A DNA stretch of 47,546 nucleotides from assembly GCA_019683805.1 (NCBI GenBank), contig JADGHQ010000012.1, positions 1 through 47,546 on the forward strand, read 5' to 3'. The translations under genes were made by a program, and so were the position numbers. This DNA is from Thermoleophilaceae bacterium. Its GTDB lineage: Bacteria; Actinomycetota; Thermoleophilia; Solirubrobacterales; Thermoleophilaceae. Below, piece by piece: positions 1 to 8,205 of this stretch. The notes beneath the pieces were generated by a model. It had not been told where the DNA came from and did no database searches. It saw only the letters and a program-made list of their open reading frames with translations. The first letter of the stretch is position 1. The number at the start of each line of letters is the position of its first letter.

Positions 1-1
1 C

Positions 2-256
2 GTGCTCTGCGCGGGAATGTGGCTGTCGGCGCTGCTCGTGGCGCGCGTGCGCGATCCCTTCGGCTCCCCGGCTGCCGCCGCCCCCTGCGCCGCCGCGGAG
101 TCGGACGGCCGCGTGGACTTCCCCGTCGCCGTCGAGCTGACAGACGACCGGGGCCGAACGGTGGCCGAGATGACCGTGCACTGGCACCTGCGCGAGGGTC
201 GACCGGGACCTTCATCCCTGCGCTCGCGATCGCGCCGGCGCTCGTCGGGATCGTGA
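2..256 (+). CDS. C-terminal end of an unidentified protein (possibly a hotdog/DUF4442-like thioesterase)
   Basis: The reading frame is open at the left edge, so the start lies outside the window and about 84 residues are visible. They hold a hydrophobic stretch, then VAVELTDDRGRTVAEMTVHW, which resembles the last beta strands of a hotdog-fold thioesterase (DUF4442 type). The end is an Arg/Ser-rich tail. That tail reads less like a conserved domain, so a frameshift or a poorly conserved end is possible. The family guess is weak. The next gene is convergent and ends 36 bases later. Confidence 0.35.
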   Translation: MLCAGMWLSALLVARVRDPFGSPAAAAPCAAAESDGRVDFPVAVELTDDRGRTVAEMTVHWHLREGRPGPSSLRSRSRRRSSGS

Positions 257-291
257 GCGCCGCCCCGCCCGCGGCGCGGTGTGAGCGCCGC

Positions 292-1074
292 TCAGGCGCC
301 GCCCAGCGCCGAGAGGTTCTCGGCGTGGAGCCTGCGCTGCGCCTTGCCGTCGCGGCCCTTCGGCAGCCTGGGCCGCTCGTCGCCGCGCTCGAGGGCGTCC
401 AGGTAGTCGATGTCCTCGTCGAGGATGCGCAGCGCGGCGTCCCGGTCGTGCACCGAGCCGTGACCGGGCACCACCCGCTCGACGCGCTCCACGAGCGGCG
501 CGAGCCGGGCGAGCGTGCCGCGGTAGGCGGCGAGCGAGCCGCCGGCCGAGATCGTCGGGATCTCGACGTCCGAGAGGTAGTCGCCACAGACGAGCACGCC
601 GCAGTGCTCCGCCAGGATCGCCGTGCCGTCGCTCGTGTGGCCGTCGGCGGGGTGCAGCTCGAGCTCCACGGACCCGATCTCGAGCTTGCCGGGCACCGGC
701 AGGTTCTGGGCCGCCCCGAGCGACAGCGGCCGCGGCCGCGTCACGTAGTGCTCGCCGTCGCTGTCGCGCAGCTCGCGCTGCGGGGCGCCCGGCTCGGCGC
801 GCAGCCGCTCGAGCGAGGGCTGCCCGAGCCCGAGCGGCGCCTGAGGGAAGGCGTAGGGGCCGAGGACGTGGTCGAAGTCCAGGTGCGTGGCGATCAGGCC
901 CACGACCTGGAAGCCCGACTGGGCCAGCACCTGGGGCAGCACCTCGAGCTCGTCGGGGAAGTACGGCGAGTCGACGAGGAACGCCTCGTCCCCGCTGCGG
1001 ATCGCGGTGGCGTTCGTCTGCCAGAGGCGGCTCGTGACGACGATCGCGTCCCGGTGGAGCGCGACGACGCGCAC
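292..1074 (-). CDS. MBL-fold metallo-hydrolase
   Basis: This 260-residue protein has the metallo-beta-lactamase layout: an early beta strand ending FLVDSPY, the metal motif THLDFDH (H64, D66, D68, H69), a later GHTSDG around residue 146 and VPGHG further on. The usual motif is HxHxDH. Here the second His is Asp, a variant seen in some dinuclear-metal hydrolases of this fold. The substrate cannot be told from sequence. It starts 7 bases after the stop of the upstream HAD hydrolase on the same strand, so the two are probably one transcript. Confidence 0.8.
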   Translation of the reverse strand: MRVVALHRDAIVVTSRLWQTNATAIRSGDEAFLVDSPYFPDELEVLPQVLAQSGFQVVGLIATHLDFDHVLGPYAFPQAPLGLGQPSLERLRAEPGAPQRELRDSDGEHYVTRPRPLSLGAAQNLPVPGKLEIGSVELELHPADGHTSDGTAILAEHCGVLVCGDYLSDVEIPTISAGGSLAAYRGTLARLAPLVERVERVVPGHGSVHDRDAALRILDEDIDYLDALERGDERPRLPKGRDGKAQRRLHAENLSALGGA

Positions 1075-1081
1075 GCCGCGC

Positions 1082-1762
1082 CTACGCCACGCCGAGCAGC
1101 TTGGCGGCGTCGCGCAGCGTCTTCACTTCCTCGGTCGGCTTCTTCTGCCCGGGCTCGAGCTCCTCGCCGTGCCGGTTCACCCAGATCACCGGGATCTTCA
1201 GCTTCGCGCAGGGCTCGATGTCGGCCTTGTAGCCGCTCGCGATGTGCACCCAGCCCTTCTTGCCGCCGATGCGGCGCTCGCACTCCTTGAAGTGCGCGGG
1301 GTCGGGCTTGTAGCTGCGGACCTGCTGGGCGGTGACCACCAGGTCGAAGTCGGTCCGGAAGTGGCGGCGGGTCGCGCCGAGCAGCTTGTCGTCGATGTTC
1401 GAGAGGATCCCCACCTCGAACTTCTTGGCGAAGCGCTCGAGCTGCGCGTTCGTCTCCCGGAACGTCGGCCACGACGGCACGCTGTCCGGGAGGAACTGCG
1501 AGCGCGACGGCTCGAGGTCCCAGCCCAGCTCGCGCGCGCAGCGGACCGCGGTGCGCCGCAGCACCTCCGCGTAGAGCTCATACGAGCCCTGCTGGATCTC
1601 CCTGGAGATCTGGAGGAAGAGCGGGACGAGCGCGTTGCGGTCGATGGTGAATCCGTCTCGGTCCGCCTCCTTCTGGAACGCCTCGTAGACGCCGGTCTCC
1701 CAATCGATGAGGGTGCCGTAGCAGTCGAAGCTCACGAAGCGGACGTCTTTGGGTAGCGGCAC
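1082..1762 (-). CDS. HAD-superfamily hydrolase, haloacid dehalogenase type II-like
   Basis: The 226-residue protein opens with FDCYGTLIDW, where D13 is the expected nucleophile. It then has SNIDD (motif II Ser), YKPDPAHF (motif III Lys) and a C-terminal acidic motif, in the order and size of L-2-haloacid dehalogenase-like HAD enzymes. The true substrate is unknown and may be a phosphate ester. The start is GTG, with a near-perfect Shine-Dalgarno AGGAGG only 3 bases upstream, which is closer than usual. It is first in a probable two-gene unit with the MBL hydrolase and diverges from sucC across 120 bases. Confidence 0.82.
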   Translation of the reverse strand: MPLPKDVRFVSFDCYGTLIDWETGVYEAFQKEADRDGFTIDRNALVPLFLQISREIQQGSYELYAEVLRRTAVRCARELGWDLEPSRSQFLPDSVPSWPTFRETNAQLERFAKKFEVGILSNIDDKLLGATRRHFRTDFDLVVTAQQVRSYKPDPAHFKECERRIGGKKGWVHIASGYKADIEPCAKLKIPVIWVNRHGEELEPGQKKPTEEVKTLRDAAKLLGVA

Positions 1763-1882
1763 GGGCCTCCTAGGTCAGGGCTTTCGTCGTTTCGATAGGG
1801 TGCCCGGCGCTCGACGCCTTGCGACGCGCCTCGGACGGCGGGCAGGCGGAGCGACCCGGCGGGCGGCACATTCTAGGAACTC

Positions 1883-3022
1883 ATGGATCTTCTGGAGTAT
1901 CAGGGAAAGCAGCTGTTCAAGAAGCACGGCGTGCCCGTGCCCGAAGGCAGGCCGGCCAAGACCGTCGAGGAGGCGGTCGCGGCCGCTGAGGCCCTCGGCT
2001 ACCCGGTCGTCATCAAGGCCCAGGTCCTGATCGGCGGGCGCGGCAAGGCGGGCGGGATCAAGCTCGCCAAGGCCCGCGGCGAGGCGGAGGCGCACGCCAA
2101 GGCGATCCTCGGCATGGACATCCGCGGTTTCACGGTCCACGAGCTCTACGTGGAGCAGGCCTCGGAGATCGACGAGGAGTACTACGCCGCGATCCTGCTC
2201 GACCGCACGGCGAAGAAGCCGCTCGCGATGCTCTCGCGCATGGGCGGCATGGACGTGGAGGAGATCGCGGCCAAGGACCCGACCGCGATCGTGCGCCTGC
2301 ACGTCGACCCGCTGATCGGGTTCCAGGGCTTCCACGGGCGCCGGCTCGCCTACGAGGCGGGCATCGCGGCCGACGTGGTGAAGCCGGTCGTCGCCCTGCT
2401 CTCGCGGCTCTACGAGACGTTCGTCGAGGAGGACGCGCTGCTCGTCGAGGTGAACCCGCTGCTCGTGACCAAGTCCCGCGAGGTGGTCGCCCTCGACGCG
2501 AAGGTGACGATCGACGGCAACTCGCTCCACCGCCATCCGGAGACCGCCGCGATGCGCAACCCCGCCGCCGAGGACCCGCAGGAGCAGATGGCGCGCGAGC
2601 GCGGGCTGACCTACGTGAAGCTCGACGGCAACATCGGCATCCTCGGCAACGGCGCCGGGCTCGTGATGTCCACGCTCGACGTGGTCGCGCAGGCCGGCGG
2701 CAGCCCGGCGAACTTCCTCGACGCGGGCGGCGGCTCGAAGGCAGAGGCGATCGTCGACGCGGTCGAGGTGATCCTCTCGAACCCGAAGGTCACGGCGGTC
2801 CTGTTCAACATCTTCGGCGGCATCACGCGCTGCGACGAGGTGGCGCGCGGCCTGGTGACCGCCTTCGGTCAGATCGACGTCAAGGTCCCCTTCGTGGTGC
2901 GCCTCGACGGCACGAACGACGAGGAGGGTCGGAAGATCCTCGCCGACGCGAGCCTCCCTAACGTGCACGTCGAGAAGACCATGCTGGGCGCCGCACGGAA
3001 GGTGGTGGAGCTCGCGGGATGA
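1883..3022 (+). CDS. sucC: succinyl-CoA ligase (ADP-forming), beta subunit
   Basis: The 379-residue protein matches SucC end to end. It starts MDLLEYQGKQLFKKHGVPVP, has the ATP-grasp segment VIKAQVLIGGRGKAGG, the metal/nucleotide motif VEVNPL, and the C-terminal ligase domain with LDAGGGSKAEAI and NIFGGITRCDEVA. With SucD it makes succinate and ATP/GTP from succinyl-CoA in the TCA cycle. The ATG at 1883 is preceded by AGGA with a 4-base spacer. It overlaps sucD by four bases (ATGA), which implies coupled translation. Confidence 0.97.
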   Translation: MDLLEYQGKQLFKKHGVPVPEGRPAKTVEEAVAAAEALGYPVVIKAQVLIGGRGKAGGIKLAKARGEAEAHAKAILGMDIRGFTVHELYVEQASEIDEEYYAAILLDRTAKKPLAMLSRMGGMDVEEIAAKDPTAIVRLHVDPLIGFQGFHGRRLAYEAGIAADVVKPVVALLSRLYETFVEEDALLVEVNPLLVTKSREVVALDAKVTIDGNSLHRHPETAAMRNPAAEDPQEQMARERGLTYVKLDGNIGILGNGAGLVMSTLDVVAQAGGSPANFLDAGGGSKAEAIVDAVEVILSNPKVTAVLFNIFGGITRCDEVARGLVTAFGQIDVKVPFVVRLDGTNDEEGRKILADASLPNVHVEKTMLGAARKVVELAG

Positions 3023-3897
3023 GCGTTCTCGTCGGCAAGGACACGCGGCTCGTGGTGTGCGGCCTCACCGGCCGCGAGGGCAGGTTCCACGGGCTCAACA
3101 ACCGTAATTACGGCACGAACGTGGTCGCGGGCATGACCCCCGGCAAGGGCGGCCAGGACGTGGAGGGCATCCCCGTCTACAACACCGTCCACGACGCGGT
3201 CGAGAAGGAGGGCGCCAACACCGCGATGGTGTTCGTGCCGCCGGCGGGCGCGGCGGACTCGATCCTCGAGGCGCTCGACGCGGGCATCGAGCTCGTGATC
3301 GCGATCACCGAAGGCATCCCCGTGCACGACATGCTGCGCGTGTACACGCACCTCAAGCGCGGCAACGCGCGGCTCGTCGGCCCGAACTGCCCGGGCATCC
3401 TCTCTCCCGGCAAGGCGAACGTGGGCATCATCCCCGCCCACTTCTTCAGCGAGGGCAACGTCGGGCTCGTCTCGCGCTCGGGCACGCTGACCTACCAGAT
3501 CGGCAACGAGCTGGCGCAGCGCGGCTTCGGCAACTCGTCGATCGTCGGCATCGGCGGCGACCCGATCGCGGGCTCCTCGTTTATCGACATCATCCAGCTC
3601 TTCGAGCAGGACGACGAGACCGAGCTGATCGTGATGTGCGGCGAGATCGGCGGCGAGGAGGAGGAGCGCACCGCCGAGTACATCGCCGAGCACGCGACCA
3701 AGCCGGTGATCGGCTACATCGCGGGCTTCACGGCGCCGCCGGGCAAGACCATGGGCCACGCGGGCGCGATCATCTCGGGGTCGAAGGGCACCGCGCAGGC
3801 GAAGGCCGAGGCGCTCGAGGCGAAGGGCGTGCGCGTCGGCCGCACCCCCACCGAGGTGGCGGAGATCGCCGCCTCGATGCTCGGCGCGAAGGCCTAG
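3019..3897 (+). CDS. sucD: succinyl-CoA ligase, alpha subunit
   Basis: The 292-residue protein carries the CoA-binding Rossmann motif GLTGREGRFHG near residue 20, GPNCPGI in the middle, the glycine-rich RSGTLTYQ, and the active-site GHAGAI, in which H247 is the phosphorylated histidine. Length and order are normal for SucD. Its ATG lies inside the end of sucC (ATGA overlap). It converges on a minus-strand gene, and a strong GC hairpin separates the two stops. Confidence 0.97.
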   Translation: MSVLVGKDTRLVVCGLTGREGRFHGLNNRNYGTNVVAGMTPGKGGQDVEGIPVYNTVHDAVEKEGANTAMVFVPPAGAADSILEALDAGIELVIAITEGIPVHDMLRVYTHLKRGNARLVGPNCPGILSPGKANVGIIPAHFFSEGNVGLVSRSGTLTYQIGNELAQRGFGNSSIVGIGGDPIAGSSFIDIIQLFEQDDETELIVMCGEIGGEEEERTAEYIAEHATKPVIGYIAGFTAPPGKTMGHAGAIISGSKGTAQAKAEALEAKGVRVGRTPTEVAEIAASMLGAKA

Positions 3898-3904
3898 CAC
3901 GGGG

Positions 3905-3934
3905 CCGGCGCGGGCGCGCGCCCGCTAGCGCCGG
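3905..3934. terminator. GC-rich hairpin between convergent genes
   Basis: CCGGCGC at 3905-3911 pairs with GCGCCGG at 3928-3934. A nested GGGC/GCCC stem closes around GCGC. It sits just after the sucD stop and over the stop of the converging HTH gene, so it is well placed to end transcription both ways. There is no T-run, which is common for high-GC actinobacterial terminators. Confidence 0.55.
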
Positions 3935-4488
3935 CGGCGCCGCCGCGTGAGCGCGATCCCGACGGCCGCGCCCAATCCCGCCGCGAGCGCGGCGCCGAGG
4001 GCCGCCTGCCAGCCGCTCACCCGCGCGCGGGCGTACGGCGGGTGGGGAGGCGGCGGCGCCCACGCGTGCTGCGGCGGCAGTGGAGACTGCTGCTGGAACG
4101 GCTGGTGGTACTGGACGGACAGCGGCTCGACGGGCCGCCGCGGCGACGCCTCGCCCGCAACCTGTGCGGCGCTCGGCGGGGTGCCGTTGCGCGCCGACAG
4201 CGGCGGCTCTGCCTCGGGCGGCCTCGGCGGCGCCGTCCAGGCCTCCGCGGGCAACGCGGCAAGCGCCGTCTCCACGAGCTCGCCCGAGCCGTTCACCCCG
4301 AGCTTGGAGGACAAGCGGTCGACGACGCGCGCGCGGCGCAGCGCCACCTCCGCCGGGTGGGAGCCGAGCACGGCCGCGATGCGCTCATCCGGCACGCGCC
4401 ACCGCAGCGACAGGTCGAGCAGAGCGCGGGTGCCCGGGTCGAGCGCCCGAACCGCTGCGACTAGATCTTCCTTGGGTACCGCGGCCAT
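3925..4488 (-). CDS. sigma-70 region-4-like HTH protein with a C-terminal membrane anchor
   Basis: The ATG at 4488 gives 187 residues. Residues 1-75 look like a sigma-factor region 4 or LuxR-like helix-turn-helix: a DPGTRALLDLSLRW helix, then RVPDERIAAVLG and PAEVALRRARVVDRL. A Pro/Ala-rich, low-complexity linker of about 80 residues follows. The protein ends in one hydrophobic helix (GWQAALGAALAAGLGAAVGI) and a run of seven basic residues, TRRRRRR. The layout suggests a tail-anchored protein with its DNA-binding-like domain in the cytoplasm. No exact family is recognised. A longer form from 4623 is possible but would add basic low-complexity residues and run into the divergent promoter. Confidence 0.65.
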   Translation of the reverse strand: MAAVPKEDLVAAVRALDPGTRALLDLSLRWRVPDERIAAVLGSHPAEVALRRARVVDRLSSKLGVNGSGELVETALAALPAEAWTAPPRPPEAEPPLSARNGTPPSAAQVAGEASPRRPVEPLSVQYHQPFQQQSPLPPQHAWAPPPPHPPYARARVSGWQAALGAALAAGLGAAVGIALTRRRRRR

Positions 4489-4586
4489 AGGCTGGGGTCG
4501 CACGAGGGCACGACCGGCAAAGCGATGGTAAATGGAGCGTCGGCCGTCCCCGCGCGGCCGTGCGGCGGCGCGGACCGCATTCCCGT

Positions 4587-4592
4587 TATCTT
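4587..4592 (+). promoter_or_regulatory. -10 box of the aminotransferase gene
   Basis: TATCTT lies 9 bases before the GTG at 4602, and there is no Shine-Dalgarno sequence. The spacing fits a leaderless mRNA and supports the GTG start. Confidence 0.45.
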
Positions 4593-4601
4593 GCGAACCC
4601 C

Positions 4602-5702
4602 GTGAGCTCACAGCCGATCTCATTCGCGCGGGGCGCCCCCTCGCTCGACATCGTCGCGGTCGACGACCTCCGCGCCGCGGCGGATCGAGCCTTCCGCGAG
4701 GACCCGACCGGCGCGCTCTCGTACGGCACCTCGCTCGGCTACGGGCCGCTGCGCGAGTGGATCGCCGAGCGCCAGCAGGTGGCGGTCGAGCAGGTGCTCG
4801 CCACGAACGGCTCGATGCAGGCCGACGCCTTCCTCTTCCAGACGGTCGTCGAGCCGGGCGACGTGGTGATCGTGGAGGCGCCGACCTACGACCGCACGCT
4901 GCTCGCGCTGCGCAACCTCGGCGCGGACCTCGTCGCGATCCCGCTGGAGAGCGACGGCATCGACGTGGGGGCGCTCGAGACGGTCCTGAAGGGGGGCGCG
5001 CGGCCGAAGCTCGCGCACATCATCCCGAACTTCCACAACCCGGCCGGATGCACGCTCTCGCTCGAGAAGCGCCGTCGCCTGATCGAGCTCGCGCAGGAGT
5101 ACGACTTCCTCATCTTCGAGGACGACCCGTACGTCGAGCTGCGCTTCGAGGGCGACCCGCTGCCTACGATGCTCTCGCTCGACACGGCCGGCCGGGTGGC
5201 CTACGCCTCGTCGTTCTCGAAGACCGTCTGCCCCGGCATCCGCGTGGGCTACGTCGCGGGGCCCCCCGAGCTGATCGGCAGGATCCAGACGCTCGCCACG
5301 AGCACCTACATCTCGCCGAGCATGGTGTCCCAGGCGATCGTCGCGGAGTTCTGTCGCTCGGGCGCCATCGAGCGCTCGATCGAGACGGTGAAGAGCGCGC
5401 TGCGCGAGCGCCGAGACGCGCTCGCAGACTCGCTGCGCGCCGAGCTGCCCGCCGCGCGCTTCGTGCTCCCCCAAGGGGGCTACTTCCTCTGGGTCGAGCT
5501 CCCGGAGGGCGACGACGCAGCCGTGCTAGCCGAGCACGCGGCCGAGCGCGGCGTCGTGTTCGTCAAGGGCACGGACTTCCTGCTCGAGGGCGGCGAGCAC
5601 GCGTTCCGCCTGGCGTACTCGGGTGTGCGGCCCGACGAGATCCGCGAGGGCGTCCGCCGACTCGCGGAGGCTTATCGAGGGCTCGGCACAGCGGCCGCGT
5701 GA
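4602..5702 (+). CDS. PLP-dependent aminotransferase, class I/II (ARO8/MocR-like)
   Basis: This 366-residue fold-type I enzyme has YGTSLGYGPLREWIA near the N terminus, the NGSMQADAF turn that binds the cofactor phosphate, PNFHNPAG, the FEDDPYVELRF Asp/Tyr pair, and SSFSKTVCPGIRVGY, where K207 should form the Schiff base. It most resembles 2-aminoadipate/aromatic aminotransferases of the LysN/ARO8 group, without the GntR domain of MocR regulators. The exact substrate is not readable. A GTG at 4560 is an alternative start, but the promoter-like hexamer at 4587 favours 4602. Its stop overlaps the next start (GTGA). Confidence 0.85.
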   Translation: MSSQPISFARGAPSLDIVAVDDLRAAADRAFREDPTGALSYGTSLGYGPLREWIAERQQVAVEQVLATNGSMQADAFLFQTVVEPGDVVIVEAPTYDRTLLALRNLGADLVAIPLESDGIDVGALETVLKGGARPKLAHIIPNFHNPAGCTLSLEKRRRLIELAQEYDFLIFEDDPYVELRFEGDPLPTMLSLDTAGRVAYASSFSKTVCPGIRVGYVAGPPELIGRIQTLATSTYISPSMVSQAIVAEFCRSGAIERSIETVKSALRERRDALADSLRAELPAARFVLPQGGYFLWVELPEGDDAAVLAEHAAERGVVFVKGTDFLLEGGEHAFRLAYSGVRPDEIREGVRRLAEAYRGLGTAAA

Positions 5703-6448
5703 GTGGACGCGCCCGCGTCGAGCTCGAGCGACCGCGCGACCTGGGCGAGCTCCTCGGCGAGTCGCTGAGCGCCTACTTCCGCAACTTCCGGACGCTCTTC
5801 ACGGTCGGGCTCGCGGTCGTGGCCCCGGTCGAGCTGATCGTCGCGGGCTTCGGCCTCGGCCGCCTGACGGCCGGCTGGGACGCGGACCTCAGCACCGGTG
5901 CGCAGCTCGTCGAGCTGGCGGTGAGCTACGTCGTGATCGCGCCGCTCGTCACGGCGATGACGGTCGAGATCCTCAAGCAGGACGCCGGCGGTCGGCGTCC
6001 GCGCGCCTGGCCCGCGATCGTGGTCGGGCTCGAGCAGTTCCGGCCGCTGTTCTTCACGCTCGTGCTCGCCGCGCTCGGGATCACGCTCGGCTTCGTCGCG
6101 TTCCTCGTCCCGGGCGTCTACCTTGCCGTGCGCTGGACGTTCGCCACCCAGGCCGTGCTGTTCGAGGACCTGCGCAACGTGGCGGCGCTGCAGCGCAGCG
6201 GCAAGCTCGTCACCGGGTCGTGGTGGCGCGTGCTCGGCATCGGCGTCGTCGCGTTCCTCGTCGCCGGCATCGCGACCGCCGTGATCGGCGTGCCGTTCGG
6301 CGTCGCCGCGAGCGCGACCGACTCCGCCGCCATCACCCTGGCGGGGACGATCCTCGCGGAGTCGCTCACCGGCCCCTTCCTCGCGGCGATGCTCACGCTG
6401 CTCTACTTCGACCTGCGCGCACGCAGCCGGCTCTCCGCGCGGGCGTAG
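5699..6448 (+). CDS. integral membrane protein of unknown function
   Basis: The GTG at 5699 overlaps the aminotransferase stop. The 249 residues begin with a soluble RVELERPRDLGELLGESLSAYFRNFRTLF segment, then hold about five to six hydrophobic helices (for example VGLAVVAPVELIVAGFGLG, FFTLVLAALGITLGFVAFLV, VLGIGVVAFLVAGIATAVIG). The pattern resembles YciC/glycerophosphodiesterase membrane-domain proteins (a FRNFRTLF-type entry, then VPGVYLAVRW). No catalytic residues are evident. Coupled translation suggests co-regulation with the aminotransferase, although a functional link is not obvious. Confidence 0.7.
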   Translation: MSGRARVELERPRDLGELLGESLSAYFRNFRTLFTVGLAVVAPVELIVAGFGLGRLTAGWDADLSTGAQLVELAVSYVVIAPLVTAMTVEILKQDAGGRRPRAWPAIVVGLEQFRPLFFTLVLAALGITLGFVAFLVPGVYLAVRWTFATQAVLFEDLRNVAALQRSGKLVTGSWWRVLGIGVVAFLVAGIATAVIGVPFGVAASATDSAAITLAGTILAESLTGPFLAAMLTLLYFDLRARSRLSARA

Positions 6449-6452
6449 CGCC

Positions 6453-7172
6453 TCAGCGGCCGTAGCGGTCCTTGGTCAGGACCAGCTTGTCGGGCAGCGC
6501 GGTACGCGGAGGCGGCGAGGGATCGGCAGCGACCGACACGGTCTCCGCGACGCTCTTCGTCACTGCGCAGCGCGACCCGTCGACCGCCTCGACCACCACC
6601 TCCTCGTCGCCGGTCGCGGCGACGACGCCCTCGAGCCCGGGAGAGAGCCCGGACTCCTTGAGGTAGTGCAGGAGGTCCTCCGCCTCGTTCTCGAAGCGCA
6701 GCACGCGCACCTTCGCCCCCTCCTCGACGTCGGCGAGGGGCACGCCCTCCTCGCGCGCGCCCTCCATGATCGGATGGCCGTGCGGGCAGGTCTTCGCGTC
6801 GCCGATCGCGGCCAGCATGCGCTCCTCGAGCCCGGGCGACATCGCGTGCTCGAGACGCTCCGCCTCCTCGTGCACCTCGTGCCACGGAATGCCGAGCACG
6901 TCCGTGAGGAAGCGCTCGATCAGGCGATGCCTGCGCACCACCGCGCTCGCGTGCCTGCGCCCGCTGTCGGTGAAGGCGAGCGACTTGTCCGCGTTGCGTC
7001 TCACGTAGCCGTCCGCCTCGAGCCGGCCCACCATCTCGTGCACCGTCGGCGCCGAGAGCTGCATGGCGCGCGCGATGTTCGCGCCCGTGATCGGCAGCCG
7101 AGCCTCCTCGAGCCAGTAGATCGTCTGCAGGTACTCCTCTTCGGCCGCGGTGGCTTGGTGATCGGTCGACAC
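6453..7172 (-). CDS. DtxR/MntR-family metal-dependent transcriptional regulator with FeoA-like domain
   Basis: The GTG at 7172 gives 239 residues. The N-terminal winged helix (EEEYLQTIYWLEE, then ITGANIARAMQLSAPTVHEM) is followed by the dimer and metal-binding region WHEVHEEAERLEHAMS, CPHGHPI and a C-terminal FeoA/SH3-like domain. Where iron-sensing DtxR and IdeR have Cys in EEACRWEH, this protein has Glu. That is closer to manganese-type MntR, so metal preference is open. The start is supported by AAGGAA six bases upstream and a TAGGAT box at 7201-7206 that would give a leader of about 20 bases. The best candidate operator in the window is at the iron permease 3 kb away. Confidence 0.88.
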   Translation of the reverse strand: MSTDHQATAAEEEYLQTIYWLEEARLPITGANIARAMQLSAPTVHEMVGRLEADGYVRRNADKSLAFTDSGRRHASAVVRRHRLIERFLTDVLGIPWHEVHEEAERLEHAMSPGLEERMLAAIGDAKTCPHGHPIMEGAREEGVPLADVEEGAKVRVLRFENEAEDLLHYLKESGLSPGLEGVVAATGDEEVVVEAVDGSRCAVTKSVAETVSVAADPSPPPRTALPDKLVLTKDRYGR

Positions 7173-7200
7173 GATTGCTTCCTTCGGGGTCCGAGCGCCC

Positions 7201-7206
7201 ATCCTA
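7201..7206 (-). promoter_or_regulatory. -10 box of the DtxR/MntR-type regulator
   Basis: TAGGAT read on the minus strand. Transcription should begin about 7 bases downstream, giving a short leader with AAGGAA before the GTG at 7172. It faces the ligase -10 box 20 bases away. Confidence 0.45.
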
Positions 7207-7226
7207 GACGTTCGGGCGCGCGCGAA

Positions 7227-7232
7227 TAGGAT
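7227..7232 (+). promoter_or_regulatory. -10 box of the ATP-dependent DNA ligase gene
   Basis: TAGGAT lies 6 bases before the ATG at 7239. No Shine-Dalgarno sequence fits in the gap, so the mRNA is probably leaderless. Confidence 0.5.
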
Positions 7233-7238
7233 GCGCTG

Positions 7239-8192
7239 ATGCCGCTCGAGCCACCCGTCAGCCCGCAGCTCGCGCGCTCCGCGAAGGAGCTGCCGGAGGG
7301 GCCCGGGTGGCGCTACGAGCCGAAGTGGGACGGCTTTCGGACGATCGCGTTCAAGCGCGGACCGGACGTGCGGCTGCAGAGCCGCAACGGCCGGCCGCTG
7401 AACCGCTACTTCCCCGAGGTGGTCGAGCAGGTGGCGGCGCTTCCGCACGAGGGGATCGTGCTCGACGGCGAGATGATCGTGGTGGTCGACGGCGTCCAGG
7501 AGTTCGACCTGCTGAGCCAGCGGATCCACCCTGCGGCCTCGCGCGTCGAGCGCCTCGCCCGCGAGACGCCAGCGGCGCTCGTCGCGTTCGACCTCCTCGA
7601 GCTCGACGACGAGCAGCTCCTCGACCTGCCCTACGACGAGCGGCGCGCGCGCCTCGAGGGCGCGATCTCAGGGCCGGTCCAGCTCACGCCCATGACCGCG
7701 GACCCGCGGGCGGCGCGGCAGTGGCTCACCGGCGCCTCCGAGGGGGTGGTCGCCAAGCAGGGCGGCGAGCCCTACCGGCCCGGCGAGCGCGCGGGGATGC
7801 TGAAGATCAAGCGCGTGCGCACCGCCGACGTCGTGGTGTCGGCGTTCCGCTTCGGCAAGGAGGAGGGGACGGTGGGATCCCTGATCCTCGGCCTCTACGA
7901 CGACGCCGGCAACCTGCGCGAGGTCGGCCACACCTCGGGCTTCAGCGCCCGGCAGAAGCGCGAGCTCGTGGCGCTGCTCGAGCCGTACAGGACCTACGAG
8001 CGCGGCTCCGGGGAGCCTTCGCGGTGGAAGTCCGAGGAGGAGCTCGTCTGGGAGGGCCTGCGCCCCGAGCTCGTCTGCGAGGTGGCGTTCGACCACATCA
8101 CCGGGCAGCGCATACGGCACGGCGCGAAGCTCCTGCGCTGGCGGCCCGACAAGCGGCCGGAGGAGTGCCGGATCGAGCAGCTCCGCGCGTGA
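7239..8192 (+). CDS. ligC: ATP-dependent DNA ligase (LigC / LigD ligase-domain type)
   Basis: This 317-residue ligase core has motif I YEPKWDGFR with K29 as the adenylated lysine, motif III LDGEMIV, motif IV EGVVAK and motif V LKIKR, then an OB-fold domain with RPELVCEVAFDH. Length and order match LigC, or the ligase module of LigD without polymerase or nuclease domains. It seals nicks in repair or end joining. It converges with a stand-alone LigD-type polymerase that ends 13 bases later, so the LigD activities are split into two genes here. No ku gene is in the window. Confidence 0.92.
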   Translation: MPLEPPVSPQLARSAKELPEGPGWRYEPKWDGFRTIAFKRGPDVRLQSRNGRPLNRYFPEVVEQVAALPHEGIVLDGEMIVVVDGVQEFDLLSQRIHPAASRVERLARETPAALVAFDLLELDDEQLLDLPYDERRARLEGAISGPVQLTPMTADPRAARQWLTGASEGVVAKQGGEPYRPGERAGMLKIKRVRTADVVVSAFRFGKEEGTVGSLILGLYDDAGNLREVGHTSGFSARQKRELVALLEPYRTYERGSGEPSRWKSEEELVWEGLRPELVCEVAFDHITGQRIRHGAKLLRWRPDKRPEECRIEQLRA

Positions 8193-8205
8193 CCGGCGCG
8201 CTCCG

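Noticed and set aside
19-1290. Long plus-strand frame of 423 codons over the MBL/HAD genes
   Set aside because: Arg/Ala/Pro-rich low complexity; it is the antisense shadow of two well-defined enzymes.
4532-5698. N-terminal 389 codons of a 638-codon frame ahead of the membrane protein
   Set aside because: It is the out-of-frame shadow of the aminotransferase. Only the part from the GTG at 5699 is protein-like.
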